Positions 1-8,004 of a DNA stretch of 64,000 nucleotides are shown piece by piece. Every line of letters begins with the position of its first letter. Within the stretch, counting starts at the first letter, position 1. Location of the stretch: positions 496,001 to 560,000 of the forward strand of contig NZ_CADFEB010000003.1 of assembly GCF_902833085.1 (NCBI RefSeq), in the 5' to 3' direction. The stretch comes from Burkholderia ubonensis (GTDB lineage: Bacteria; Pseudomonadota; Gammaproteobacteria; Burkholderiales; Burkholderiaceae). The translations under genes and the position numbers were made by a program. The notes under the pieces were generated by a model. The model searched no databases. It saw nothing but the letters and a program-made list of their open reading frames with translations, and was not told the origin of the DNA.

Positions 1-208
1 CGGCGCGAGCGCCGACGACGCCGAGCTGTGTCCGTTCCTGTCTCGCTGCGCGATGCGGGTGGACGGCGTGTGCAACCGGACCGCGCCCGCGCTGCGCACG
101 CTCGAGAACGGCGCGCAGGTGTTGTGCCATCGCAGCGAGGAAGACCTCGCGCGCTTCCAGGCCGAGCCGGCGGACGGCGTCGCGCCGGTGCAGCCGGTGC
201 GCCAGTAG
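1..208 (+). CDS. Peptide ABC transporter ATP-binding protein, C-terminal end (partial)
   Basis: Only the last 68 codons are present and the start lies before the window; the reading frame begins at base 2. The visible piece is the Cys-containing C-terminal extension of Dpp/Opp-type ATPases (oligo_HPY region): a CPFLSRC motif, then VCNRTAP and a final LCH. The ABC signature and Walker motifs are outside the window. The protein would energise import of di- or oligopeptides or similar amide compounds at the inner membrane. The catabolic genes that follow on the same strand, including an M20 amidohydrolase, fit such a substrate. Subfamily (DppD or DppF type) cannot be settled from this fragment. 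Confidence 0.8.
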   Translation, partial: GASADDAELCPFLSRCAMRVDGVCNRTAPALRTLENGAQVLCHRSEEDLARFQAEPADGVAPVQPVRQ

Positions 209-408
209 CGTGCCGCGCCGTTCATTCATCGCGGCCGCCGGCTCCGGCGAGCGGCCTTCCGCATAGTGTGCTGCGGCGGTCGTGCAAAACGGTGAATCGT
301 GCGCGCGCCGTGCGCGAATACGCGGCAACTGCGCTTTGTGACGGTGGTTAAATGGTTTTCAACGGGCGATCGCCGATCGCTGTCGCCGGAATGCTTGAGA
401 AGGATCCG

Positions 409-1686
409 ATGAAATTCGATTCGTACTGGCTGGATACCCGCCCCGCGTTTCGTGCCGGCTGCGAAGGGCCCGTCGAGGGGCGCGCCGACGTGGCCGTGAT
501 CGGCGGCGGCTTCACCGGCCTGTCGGCGGCGCTCGCGCTGGCGCAGCGCGGCGTATCGGTGGTCGTGCTCGAAGCCGCGCAGATCGCGGGTGAAGCGTCC
601 GGCCGCAACGGCGGCCAGTGCAATACCGGCGTCGCGCAGGACTACGCGTCGCTGGTCGCGCGGATCGGCGCCGAACCCGCAAGGCAGTTCTATCGCGCCT
701 ACGAAAGCGCGGTGAGGAGCGTCGAGGCGATCGTCGCCGAACATGCGATCGACTGCGATTTCCGGCATGCCGGCAAGCTGAAGCTCGCCGCGAAGCCGCA
801 GCATTTCGCGGGACTGGCGAAGACGTTCGACGTGCTGCGGCGCGAAGTGGATCCCGACATCGAACTGATCGAGCCGTCGCGGATCCGCGATGAAATCGCC
901 TCCGACGGCTTCTACGGCGGGCTGTTGCAGCGCAACGGCGTGCAGATGCACATGGGCAAGTTCGGCGTCGGCCTCGCGCAGGCGGCCGTGCGGGCGGGCG
1001 CGCGCATCTACGAGCAGGCGGCCGTCACGGGGCTCGAGCGGCTCGACGGCGAGCGTTACGCGATCACCTGCACGCGCGGCACGCTCGTCGCCGATCGCGT
1101 GCTGGTCGCGACCGGTGCGTCGCAACATGGCCCGTTCGCGTGGTTCCGGCGGCGCATCGCGCCGGTCGGCAGTTTCATCGTCGTCACCGAGCCGCTGCCC
1201 GACGTGCAGCTGAACCGGTTGTTCCCGCACCGCCGTGCGTACGTGACGTCGCGCCAGATCGGCAACTACTTCCGCGTGACGCCCGACAACCGGCTGTTGT
1301 TCGGCGGCCGCGCACGCTTCGCGATGTCGAGCCCGCGCTCCGACGCGAAAAGCGGCGAGATCCTGCGCGCCGGCATGGCCGGCTATTTCCCGGAACTGGC
1401 CAACGTGCGGCTCGATTACTGCTGGGGCGGGCTGGTCGACATCACCGCCGACCGGCTGCCGCGCGCGGGCCAGCACGACGGGCTCTATTACTCGATGGGC
1501 TACAGCGGCCACGGCGTGCAGATGTCCGTGCACATGGGCCGCGTGATGGCCGACGTGCTGTACGGCGCGGCCGCGTCGAATCCGTGGCGCGAGCTCGACT
1601 GGCCGGCGATGCCCGGCCATTTCGGGCACGCGTGGTTCCTGCCGCTCGTCGGCGCGTATTACCGGATGCAGGATTTCCTGCACTGA
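409..1686 (+). CDS. FAD-dependent amine oxidoreductase, PuuB-like (DAO family)
   Basis: A 425-residue flavoprotein of the DAO fold. The N-terminal YWLDTRP segment is followed by the Rossmann motif VIGGGFTGLSA near residue 30, then a GEASGRNGGQ segment typical of gamma-glutamylputrescine oxidase (PuuB) relatives. The C-terminal WGGLVDIT and YSGHGVQMS motifs close the FAD site. An ATG at 352 is in frame, but 409 is preferred because GAGAAGGA lies just upstream and homologues begin at this point. Such enzymes oxidise a primary or secondary amine to an aldehyde and release peroxide. The aldehyde dehydrogenase downstream would take the product. The real substrate is unknown; polyamine derivatives are one option. 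Confidence 0.85.
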   Translation: MKFDSYWLDTRPAFRAGCEGPVEGRADVAVIGGGFTGLSAALALAQRGVSVVVLEAAQIAGEASGRNGGQCNTGVAQDYASLVARIGAEPARQFYRAYESAVRSVEAIVAEHAIDCDFRHAGKLKLAAKPQHFAGLAKTFDVLRREVDPDIELIEPSRIRDEIASDGFYGGLLQRNGVQMHMGKFGVGLAQAAVRAGARIYEQAAVTGLERLDGERYAITCTRGTLVADRVLVATGASQHGPFAWFRRRIAPVGSFIVVTEPLPDVQLNRLFPHRRAYVTSRQIGNYFRVTPDNRLLFGGRARFAMSSPRSDAKSGEILRAGMAGYFPELANVRLDYCWGGLVDITADRLPRAGQHDGLYYSMGYSGHGVQMSVHMGRVMADVLYGAAASNPWRELDWPAMPGHFGHAWFLPLVGAYYRMQDFLH

Positions 1687-1711
1687 AGCGGCTGCCCCGG
1701 GAGGATTCGAC

Positions 1712-2143
1712 ATGACCACACGATTCGTTTGCCCGCTCCATGTCCCGCGGCCCGTATCGCCGGCGATCGGCGACGTGCTGCGCACGATCGATGCATCGTT
1801 CGCGCAGCCGCTGAACCTCGACACGCTCGCGGCGGTGGCCGGATTGAGCGTGTCGCGTTTCACCGCGCGCTTTCGCAGCGAAGTCGGGTTGTCGCCGCAT
1901 CGATATCTGTGCCTGGTGCGCGTGCGGTGTGCGCAGGACTTGTTGCGCGCCGGTCTGGCGCCCTCGGTCGTCGCGACCGAGGTCGGATTCTTCGATCAGA
2001 GCCATCTTTGCCGGCATTTCCGGCGGGTGCTCGGGATCACGCCGCGCGAATACGTGATCGTGCGGCCGGGTGGCGCGCCGGCGCGAACGTCGTCGATGCG
2101 CACGCGCGCCGAACGCCGCGAAGGGGCGTGTCACGTTGCGTAG
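1712..2143 (+). CDS. AraC-family DNA-binding regulator, HTH domain only
   Basis: A 143-residue protein made almost entirely of the AraC/XylS double helix-turn-helix domain. The first helix-turn-helix covers LDTLAAVAGLSVSRFTARF and the second ends in the family signature GFFDQSHLCRHFRRVLGITPREY. The ligand-binding half seen in full-length AraC proteins (about 250-300 residues) is missing, so it may act constitutively or sense through a partner. A GGGAGGA ribosome site precedes the ATG. It sits 25 bp after the PuuB-like gene and is co-oriented with the catabolic genes, so local regulation of this cluster is the simplest reading. Confidence 0.85.
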   Translation: MTTRFVCPLHVPRPVSPAIGDVLRTIDASFAQPLNLDTLAAVAGLSVSRFTARFRSEVGLSPHRYLCLVRVRCAQDLLRAGLAPSVVATEVGFFDQSHLCRHFRRVLGITPREYVIVRPGGAPARTSSMRTRAERREGACHVA

Positions 2144-2233
2144 GCGCAAGCGCGGACGGTGTCCGCGAACAACGATTTCCAATACCGTGCGACGGGTTCT
2201 CGACAACCCCGTCGCGCACTGGCAGGAGCAGAA

Positions 2234-2968
2234 ATGACCGCAGCTTTCGTGTTGCATCGTGCCGACGGCACGGCCAATACAACCGTCTTCCGCACGCAGG
2301 CGTTCGGCGAGCGCGATCCTTTCGCGGGACATCGGGAGATCGCGTGGGAAGGGCCCGACTCGATGGCCGCCGGCCGTATCCGTTTCATCGGCAAACTTGA
2401 CGTCCCGGGTTATCCGCACATCGAAACGATCGTCGTCGTCGAAGGAGAGCTGACGCTCGAAGCGGCGGGAGCCGCCCCGTTGGTGCTGGGCCCGGGGGAG
2501 GGGGCAGTCATCGGCAGCGGCACGGCGCTTCGCGTCGCCGCGCAATCGCGCGTGCTCGTCATGTTCTGCGCTGCCGCGTGCGCGAAACCGACGAAGCGCG
2601 GCCTGTTCCCGCTGCGCGCAGACGCCGACTTCAAGCCCTCTGCGTCGCTACCGGCTGAGGTGCTGCTCGGCCCCGCACCGCAATGCCGCAGCGACAACGT
2701 CTTCGTCGACGACGGCGCCGAGTTCTGCGCGGGCACGTGGGATTCGACGCCCTATCACCGGATCGTTCGCCCGCATCGCGTGAACGAGTTCATGTTCCTG
2801 CTGGCCGGCAGCGTACGGTTCGCCGCGCCCGACGGCGGCGTGCTGTCGCTCGGCGCCGGCGACGCGCTGTTCGTGCCGCGCGGCGCATCGATCGGGTGGG
2901 AAAGCAGCGAACGCGTGGCGAAATTCTACGTCGTGCAAAACGTCCGCGTATCAACCGAACGAGACTGA
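2234..2968 (+). CDS. Two-domain cupin protein (DUF861-like C-terminal half)
   Basis: A 244-residue protein with two cupin beta-barrels. The N-terminal barrel contains GELTLEAAG and LGPGEGAVIGSG. The C-terminal one contains YHRIVRPHRVNEFMFLLAGSV and LGAGDALFVPRGASIGWES, the motif pattern of the DUF861 (ethanolamine/ureidoglycolate-like) cupins. The start at 2234 follows GGCAGGAGCAGAA; an upstream in-frame GTG at 2159 has no comparable ribosome site. The stop is 2 bp before the next start, so it is coupled to the downstream FAD oxidase. Cupins of this type often accompany FAD oxidases and aldehyde dehydrogenases in amine catabolism. Whether it is enzymatic or a ligand sensor is not clear. Confidence 0.75.
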   Translation: MTAAFVLHRADGTANTTVFRTQAFGERDPFAGHREIAWEGPDSMAAGRIRFIGKLDVPGYPHIETIVVVEGELTLEAAGAAPLVLGPGEGAVIGSGTALRVAAQSRVLVMFCAAACAKPTKRGLFPLRADADFKPSASLPAEVLLGPAPQCRSDNVFVDDGAEFCAGTWDSTPYHRIVRPHRVNEFMFLLAGSVRFAAPDGGVLSLGAGDALFVPRGASIGWESSERVAKFYVVQNVRVSTERD

Positions 2969-2970
2969 AC

Positions 2971-4296
2971 ATGTCCCCTCCGCTGCGCCATATCGAAACT
3001 TCACCCACGCTGCCGGCCGCGGCCGATGTCGTCGTGATCGGCGGCGGAATCATCGGCGTCTTTACCGCGTACTACCTGGCCCGGCGCGGGGTGTCGGTCG
3101 CGCTGGTCGAGAAGGGGCGAATCGGGGCCGAGCAGTCGAGCCGCAACTGGGGCTGGTGCCGGCAGCAGAACCGCGACGAGCGTGAATTGCCGATGGCAAG
3201 CAAGAGCATCGATCTGTGGGAACGATTCGCCGCCGAATCCGGCGAAGACACGGGCTTTCATCGCTGCGGGCTGCTGTATCTGAGCAATGACGAGGCCGAG
3301 CTGTCCCGCTGGGCCAGTTGGGGCGACTTCGCGAAGACCGCGGGCGTGACGACGTATATGCTCGACGGCAAGCAAGCCACCGAGCGCGGGCACGCAACCG
3401 GGCGGCCGTGGAAAGGCGGCGTGTTGTCGCCGAGCGACGGCACGGCCGATCCGGGTAAGGCCGCGCCGGCCGTGGCAGCCGCACTGATGACGCTCGGCGG
3501 CAGCGTCCACCAGCACTGCGCGGCTCGCGGCATCGAACTCGAGGGCGGGCGCGTCAGCGGCGTCGTCACGGAAGCCGGCGTGATCAAGACCAGGACGGTC
3601 GTGCTCGCCGGGGGCGCGTGGGCGTCGTCGTTCTGCCGCCAGCTCGGCGTCCGTTTTCCGCAGGCGTCGATCCGTCAGTCGATCCTGAGCGTGTCGCCCG
3701 TCGAACAGCGCTTGCCGGATGCGCTGTACACCTCCGGCGTGTCCGTGACGCGCCGCGGCGATGGACGCTACGCACTCGCCATCAGCGGCCGCGCGCGCGT
3801 GGACGTGACGCCGCAGTTCCTGCGATTCGCCCCGCAGTTCGTGCCGATGTTCGCGAAGCGCTGGCGCAACCTGCTTCCGGGCGGCCTCGAAGGCATGCGC
3901 GGCGGCCACGAAACGCTCAAGCGGTGGCGGCTCGATGCGCCGACCCCGATGGAGTCGGTGCGCATTCTGGACCCGAAGCCCGATATGCGGACGGTCACCG
4001 AAACGTACCGCCGTGCGGTCGAACTGCTGCCCGAACTTCGCGAAGCGACGATCACGCACGCATGGGCGGGGTTCGTCGACAGCACGCCGGATGGCGTCCC
4101 GGGTATCGGCGAAGTGCCGGGCGTGCCGGGATTGATCCTGGCGGCGGGTTTTTCCGGGCACGGTTTCGGCATCGGCCCGGGCGCCGGTCACTTGATCGCG
4201 GATCTTGCCACGGGCGCGCAACCGATCGTGGACCCGATACCGTATCGGCCGAGCCGGTTCGACGATTCCGCATGGGGCAAGGTCGCTGATTTCTAG
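2971..4296 (+). CDS. FAD-dependent oxidoreductase, DadA/DAO-like
   Basis: A 441-residue DAO-fold flavoprotein. VVVIGGGIIGVFTAYYLARRG near residue 18 is the dinucleotide-binding motif, and SRNWGWCRQQNRDERELPMA resembles sarcosine or D-amino-acid dehydrogenase relatives. The C-terminal GFVDSTPDGVPGIG and GFSGHGFGIGPGAG segments complete the FAD pocket. The ATG at 2971 lies immediately after the cupin stop, so translation is probably coupled. It probably oxidises the C-N bond of an amino acid or amine delivered by the neighbouring transporter and amidohydrolase. It is clearly different from the PuuB-like protein at 409, so the cluster carries two separate amine oxidases. Confidence 0.85.
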   Translation: MSPPLRHIETSPTLPAAADVVVIGGGIIGVFTAYYLARRGVSVALVEKGRIGAEQSSRNWGWCRQQNRDERELPMASKSIDLWERFAAESGEDTGFHRCGLLYLSNDEAELSRWASWGDFAKTAGVTTYMLDGKQATERGHATGRPWKGGVLSPSDGTADPGKAAPAVAAALMTLGGSVHQHCAARGIELEGGRVSGVVTEAGVIKTRTVVLAGGAWASSFCRQLGVRFPQASIRQSILSVSPVEQRLPDALYTSGVSVTRRGDGRYALAISGRARVDVTPQFLRFAPQFVPMFAKRWRNLLPGGLEGMRGGHETLKRWRLDAPTPMESVRILDPKPDMRTVTETYRRAVELLPELREATITHAWAGFVDSTPDGVPGIGEVPGVPGLILAAGFSGHGFGIGPGAGHLIADLATGAQPIVDPIPYRPSRFDDSAWGKVADF

Positions 4297-4344
4297 TTCG
4301 AGGCCGTCCCGCGGCACATGGCATCGACTCAAGGACACCCTGCA

Positions 4345-5814
4345 ATGCATTCACTCATCGACTCACCGGTTCGTCACCTGATGGAAGCCGGAAGGCTGGA
4401 TCGTTTCTTCATCGACGGCGACTGGGTTTTGCCTGACGGCGGCGACCGGTTCGCGGTCGTCTGTCCGTCCACTGAAGACACGCTGTGCGACATCCCGCTC
4501 GGCAACGCGCGCGACGCCGAGCGCGCGGTGCAGGCCGCGCGCCGCGCTTTCGAGCGCTGGGCCGCGACCTCGCCGCAGCAACGCGCCGCGCTGCTCGACC
4601 GCGTTCACGCGTTGATACTGGCGCGCGCCGAACGGTTCGCCATGGCGCTCGCGATGGAAATGGGCGCGCCGATCAACTACGCACGCGGCGCTCATGTGCC
4701 GCTCGCGGCCGAACATATCCGGGTCGCGCGCGACAATCTGGCCGGTTATCCGTTCCGGACCCGGCGCGGGACGACCGCGATCGTGCGTGAGCCGATCGGC
4801 GTCTGCGCGCTGATCACACCGTGGAACTGGCCGATCTATCAAATCACCGCGAAGGTCGGCCCGGCGCTCGCGGCAGGCTGCACGGTGGTGCTGAAACCCA
4901 GTGAGCTGTCGCCGCTCAGCGCGTTGCTGTTTGCGGAAGTGATCGCCGACGCGGGCGTGCCCGCGGGCGTGTTCAACCTGGTGAGCGGCAATGGAACGGA
5001 AGTGGGCGCGTCGCTCGCGTCGCACCCGGAGGTCGACATGGTGTCGATCACCGGGTCGACGCGTGCCGGCGTGCTGGTTGCGCAAGCGGCGGCGCCGACC
5101 GTCAAGCGCGTCGCGCAGGAGCTTGGCGGCAAGTCGCCGAACATCGTATTGCCCGATGCGGACCTGCAGCGGGCCGTCGCGCCAGGCGTCGCCGCCGCGT
5201 TTCGGAACATGGGCCAGTCGTGCAGCGCGCCGACCCGGTTGATCGTGCCGCGCAGCGTCCTGGGCCGCGTCGAGGAGCTGGCCGTCGCGGCAATGGAACG
5301 GATGGTGGTCGGCGATCCGTTCGCCGAGGCGACGACGCATGGCCCGCTGGCCAATCGCGCGCAGTTCGGCCGGGTCGCGCAGATGATCGACGCGGGCATC
5401 GACGAACGGGCGAAGCTGCTCGCCGGCGGCCCCGGGCGGCCGGCGGGATTCGACCGGGGCTTTTATGCGCGGCCGACCATCTTTTCCGACGTCCGCACCG
5501 ACATGACGATCGCGCAGCAGGAGATCTTCGGCCCGGTCCTCGCGATCCTTCCTTACGACACCATCGACGAAGCCGTCGCCATCGCGAACGACACGGTTTA
5601 CGGGCTGGGCGCACATGTGCAGGGCACCGACAAGGAACGCGTGCGCGCGGTGGCTGCGCGCATCCGGGCGGGGCAGGTGCACCTGAACTATCCGGTATGG
5701 GACCCTCAGGCTCCGTTCGGCGGGTACAAGCAGTCGGGCAACGGCCGCGAGTACGGGATCGAAGGGATGGAGGAGTACACGGAGGTCAAGTCGATCCTGG
5801 GCTTCTACGACTGA
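4345..5814 (+). CDS. NAD(P)-dependent aldehyde dehydrogenase
   Basis: A 489-residue ALDH-superfamily enzyme of normal length. It has the ITPWNWP motif, the general base Glu259 in QELGGKSPN and the nucleophile Cys293 in MGQSCSAP; the Glu-Cys spacing of 34 matches class members. The C-terminal FGGYKQSGNGREYG motif is present. The start at 4345 follows AAGGACACCC; an in-frame ATG at 4318 is possible but less well placed. It would oxidise an aldehyde produced by either FAD oxidase upstream to the carboxylic acid with NAD(P)+. The exact aldehyde cannot be read from the sequence. Confidence 0.92.
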   Translation: MHSLIDSPVRHLMEAGRLDRFFIDGDWVLPDGGDRFAVVCPSTEDTLCDIPLGNARDAERAVQAARRAFERWAATSPQQRAALLDRVHALILARAERFAMALAMEMGAPINYARGAHVPLAAEHIRVARDNLAGYPFRTRRGTTAIVREPIGVCALITPWNWPIYQITAKVGPALAAGCTVVLKPSELSPLSALLFAEVIADAGVPAGVFNLVSGNGTEVGASLASHPEVDMVSITGSTRAGVLVAQAAAPTVKRVAQELGGKSPNIVLPDADLQRAVAPGVAAAFRNMGQSCSAPTRLIVPRSVLGRVEELAVAAMERMVVGDPFAEATTHGPLANRAQFGRVAQMIDAGIDERAKLLAGGPGRPAGFDRGFYARPTIFSDVRTDMTIAQQEIFGPVLAILPYDTIDEAVAIANDTVYGLGAHVQGTDKERVRAVAARIRAGQVHLNYPVWDPQAPFGGYKQSGNGREYGIEGMEEYTEVKSILGFYD

Positions 5815-5850
5815 AAGAGCCGCTGTGCGCGAACGCGGCGGCAGTACAGA

Positions 5851-7083
5851 ATGGAAGCCGTCTACTTTTCGAAGGTGCCGACATTGGAAAACCCCGACAT
5901 CCCCGAGACGTCCCTGAAAGCCCATTACGCACACTGGGCGGCCTTGCGCCGCGATCTGCATGCGCATCCCGAGTTGCGATTCGAGGAACACAGGACGGCC
6001 GACGTCGTTGCCCGCGAGCTTGAGGATATCGGCTATACGGTGTCGCGCGGGCTGGGCGGCACGGGCGTCGTCGCGAGCCTGCCCGGGGCGGACCCTGGCC
6101 GCGGAATCGTGCTCCGTGCGGATCTGGATGCGCTGCCGATCCAGGAAGCCAACGACTTCGCGCACGCATCGGGCGCGCAAGGGGTCATGCATGCGTGCGG
6201 GCATGACGGGCATACCGTCATGTTGCTCGGGGCAGCACGCGTCATGAGGGGCCTGCCGCAGTTGCCGGGCACGGTTCATTTCGTGTTTCAGCCAGGAGAG
6301 GAGGGCGGCGCGGGCGCGCGGAAGATGATCGACGACGGGCTGTTCGAGCAATGCCCGACGGAAGCGGTATTCGGCATGCACAACTGGCCCGGTTTGCCGG
6401 CCGGGCATTTCGGGTTGCGCACGGGGCCGATCATGGCCGCGGGTTCCCGGTTCAGGATCACGGTAACCGGCAAAGGCGCGCATGCGGCGCAGCCGCATCT
6501 GGGCGTCGATCCCGTCCCGCTCGCATGTTCGATGGTGCTGCAGTGTCAGACCATCGCTGCGCGGCACAAGGATCCCGTGGATCCCGCCGTCATTTCCGTC
6601 TGCATGTTCCATGCGGGAACGACGGACAACGTCATTCCGGACAGCGCCGAGCTGCGCGGGACGATTCGCACGCTGTCGTCTGCATTGCAGCAACAGCTGC
6701 AGCGCGACGTCCAGCTCATGTGCGAGGGGCTGGCCCGCGCCCATGGCGCGCAAGTCGAGGTCGAATTTTTTCAGTACTACCCGGCGACGGTCAACACGCC
6801 GGCCGAAACCGCACTCTGCGAAGCGGTGATTCGCGAGACGTTCGGCGACGAACGCCTTTACCCCGACGTGCCGCCGAACATGACGTCCGAAGACTTCGGC
6901 TTCATGCTGGAGGAGCGCCCCGGCGCTTACGTGCTGATCGGCAATGCGCCGGCCGAAGCGGGCGCGCCGGCGCTGCATCACCCGAAATACGATTTCAACG
7001 ACGACATCATTCCGGCCGGCGTCCGGTATTGGGTTGCCCTGGCACAGGGTTACTTCAGGCGTTCACCGGGAACGTGTGCCTGA
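5851..7083 (+). CDS. M20-family amidohydrolase (hippurate hydrolase/IAA-amino-acid hydrolase type)
   Basis: A 410-residue M20D metallopeptidase. Zinc-site motifs are visible: MHACGHDGH near residue 112, FQPGEEGGAGA near 148, FGMHNWPG near 175, and a C-terminal MTSEDFGFML. The lid domain has VTGKGAHAAQPH. These enzymes hydrolyse N-acyl amino acids or similar amides. As the last gene of this run it plausibly liberates the amine or amino acid that the two FAD oxidases and the aldehyde dehydrogenase then degrade. Its 3' end overlaps by 34 bp with the convergent Fe-S subunit gene, which ends at 7050. Confidence 0.88.
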   Translation: MEAVYFSKVPTLENPDIPETSLKAHYAHWAALRRDLHAHPELRFEEHRTADVVARELEDIGYTVSRGLGGTGVVASLPGADPGRGIVLRADLDALPIQEANDFAHASGAQGVMHACGHDGHTVMLLGAARVMRGLPQLPGTVHFVFQPGEEGGAGARKMIDDGLFEQCPTEAVFGMHNWPGLPAGHFGLRTGPIMAAGSRFRITVTGKGAHAAQPHLGVDPVPLACSMVLQCQTIAARHKDPVDPAVISVCMFHAGTTDNVIPDSAELRGTIRTLSSALQQQLQRDVQLMCEGLARAHGAQVEVEFFQYYPATVNTPAETALCEAVIRETFGDERLYPDVPPNMTSEDFGFMLEERPGAYVLIGNAPAEAGAPALHHPKYDFNDDIIPAGVRYWVALAQGYFRRSPGTCA

Positions 7084-7994
7084 CGCCCATCGCGTCGTGA
7101 TGCCGGAGCACATACGGTGTCCGGCGAACTCGGCACTGTTGAGGTGGCCGAGTGGCTCTGACTGAGCCTGATCTCGCCCAGGTACGCGCTGTCGCCCAAT
7201 TCGCATTCGCGCCAAGCGTTGCCGAGGGCGTGTCGGATCTTGACTCGGTAGATGCCGCTGCCCCTGGCCAGGCCGTCGAACCGGAAATCGCCGAAGCCGT
7301 CCGAGACGGTTTCGGCTACCTGCAGATTACCTGCATATAAGGCGACGACCGCATCCGTGACACACTCGACCACATCTCCTGCCTGGGCGCTGACACTTCC
7401 GCCGACGAAGCACGTTTCCCAGCGCTCGAGGCCGCTATACCATATGCGGGGCTTCGTGCCCAGGTTGGGTCGCAATACCTTGAGTCCCTCGCGCCGGGCC
7501 TTTTGGGCCATCGCTGCGTCATCGAGCTTGACCGTCTCGAAAACACCGGTGGGGCACGACTGCTGACAACGCGGACGGGGCCACCCCTGGTCGAGCAAAT
7601 GAGCATCGAAGATCCAGATCTGGGGCAGTTGCAGTTCTTCGTTCCAGACGATCGCCTTGTAGGGGCACGCCTTCACGATGTCCTTTCGGCCTCGCGCCTT
7701 GTCCGGATCGATGATGACGATGCCGTCGGCGCGCTTGCGAATGGCGCCACCGCCCACACGCATGCAGGGCGCGTCGTCGCAGTGGTTGCACATGACCGGC
7801 AGATAAGTGGTCTCGATCATATGCGAAGCACCCTGTACACGACGCAGGATGCGGATGGGGCTCTCGGCGTTGGCCGCGGCGGGTGCGGCGTAACCGGGGA
7901 AGTCGTTGCCGACGTGCTCGTCCCGCGCGGCGATCACGCAATTCTGGCAATTCTCGCAACGCCCGACTTTGACAATCAGGTTCCACTTGCTCAT
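7050..7994 (-). CDS. Fe-S subunit of a transhydroxylase-like molybdoenzyme (BthL-like)
   Basis: A 314-residue ferredoxin-type electron-transfer subunit of the DMSO-reductase family. Cysteine groups are visible at residues 13/16/19, 69/72/77, 110 and 143/147. About residues 200-260 look like a Cna-B or carboxypeptidase-regulatory beta-sandwich (AETVSDGFGDFRFDGLARG). That third domain is the hallmark of the small subunit of Pelobacter pyrogallol-phloroglucinol transhydroxylase (about 274 residues); here there is a further C-terminal tail of roughly 40 residues. The ATG at 7994 has an excellent GTGAGGAATTT ribosome site. It lies 10 bp downstream of the catalytic subunit and is surely its partner. 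No Tat or Sec signal is present, so the complex is cytoplasmic. Confidence 0.8.
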   Translation of the reverse strand: MSKWNLIVKVGRCENCQNCVIAARDEHVGNDFPGYAAPAAANAESPIRILRRVQGASHMIETTYLPVMCNHCDDAPCMRVGGGAIRKRADGIVIIDPDKARGRKDIVKACPYKAIVWNEELQLPQIWIFDAHLLDQGWPRPRCQQSCPTGVFETVKLDDAAMAQKARREGLKVLRPNLGTKPRIWYSGLERWETCFVGGSVSAQAGDVVECVTDAVVALYAGNLQVAETVSDGFGDFRFDGLARGSGIYRVKIRHALGNAWRECELGDSAYLGEIRLSQSHSATSTVPSSPDTVCAPASRRDGRQAHVPGERLK

Positions 7995-8004
7995 TTGAAA
8001 TTCC

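Noticed and set aside
226-1863. 545-codon minus-strand frame opposite the PuuB-like gene
   Set aside because: Composition is that of a shadow frame; the plus-strand FAD motifs are decisive.
4363-6981. 872-codon minus-strand frame opposite the ALDH and amidohydrolase genes
   Set aside because: It is rich in Arg, His and Asp with no domain, and is a mirror of two well-supported enzymes.
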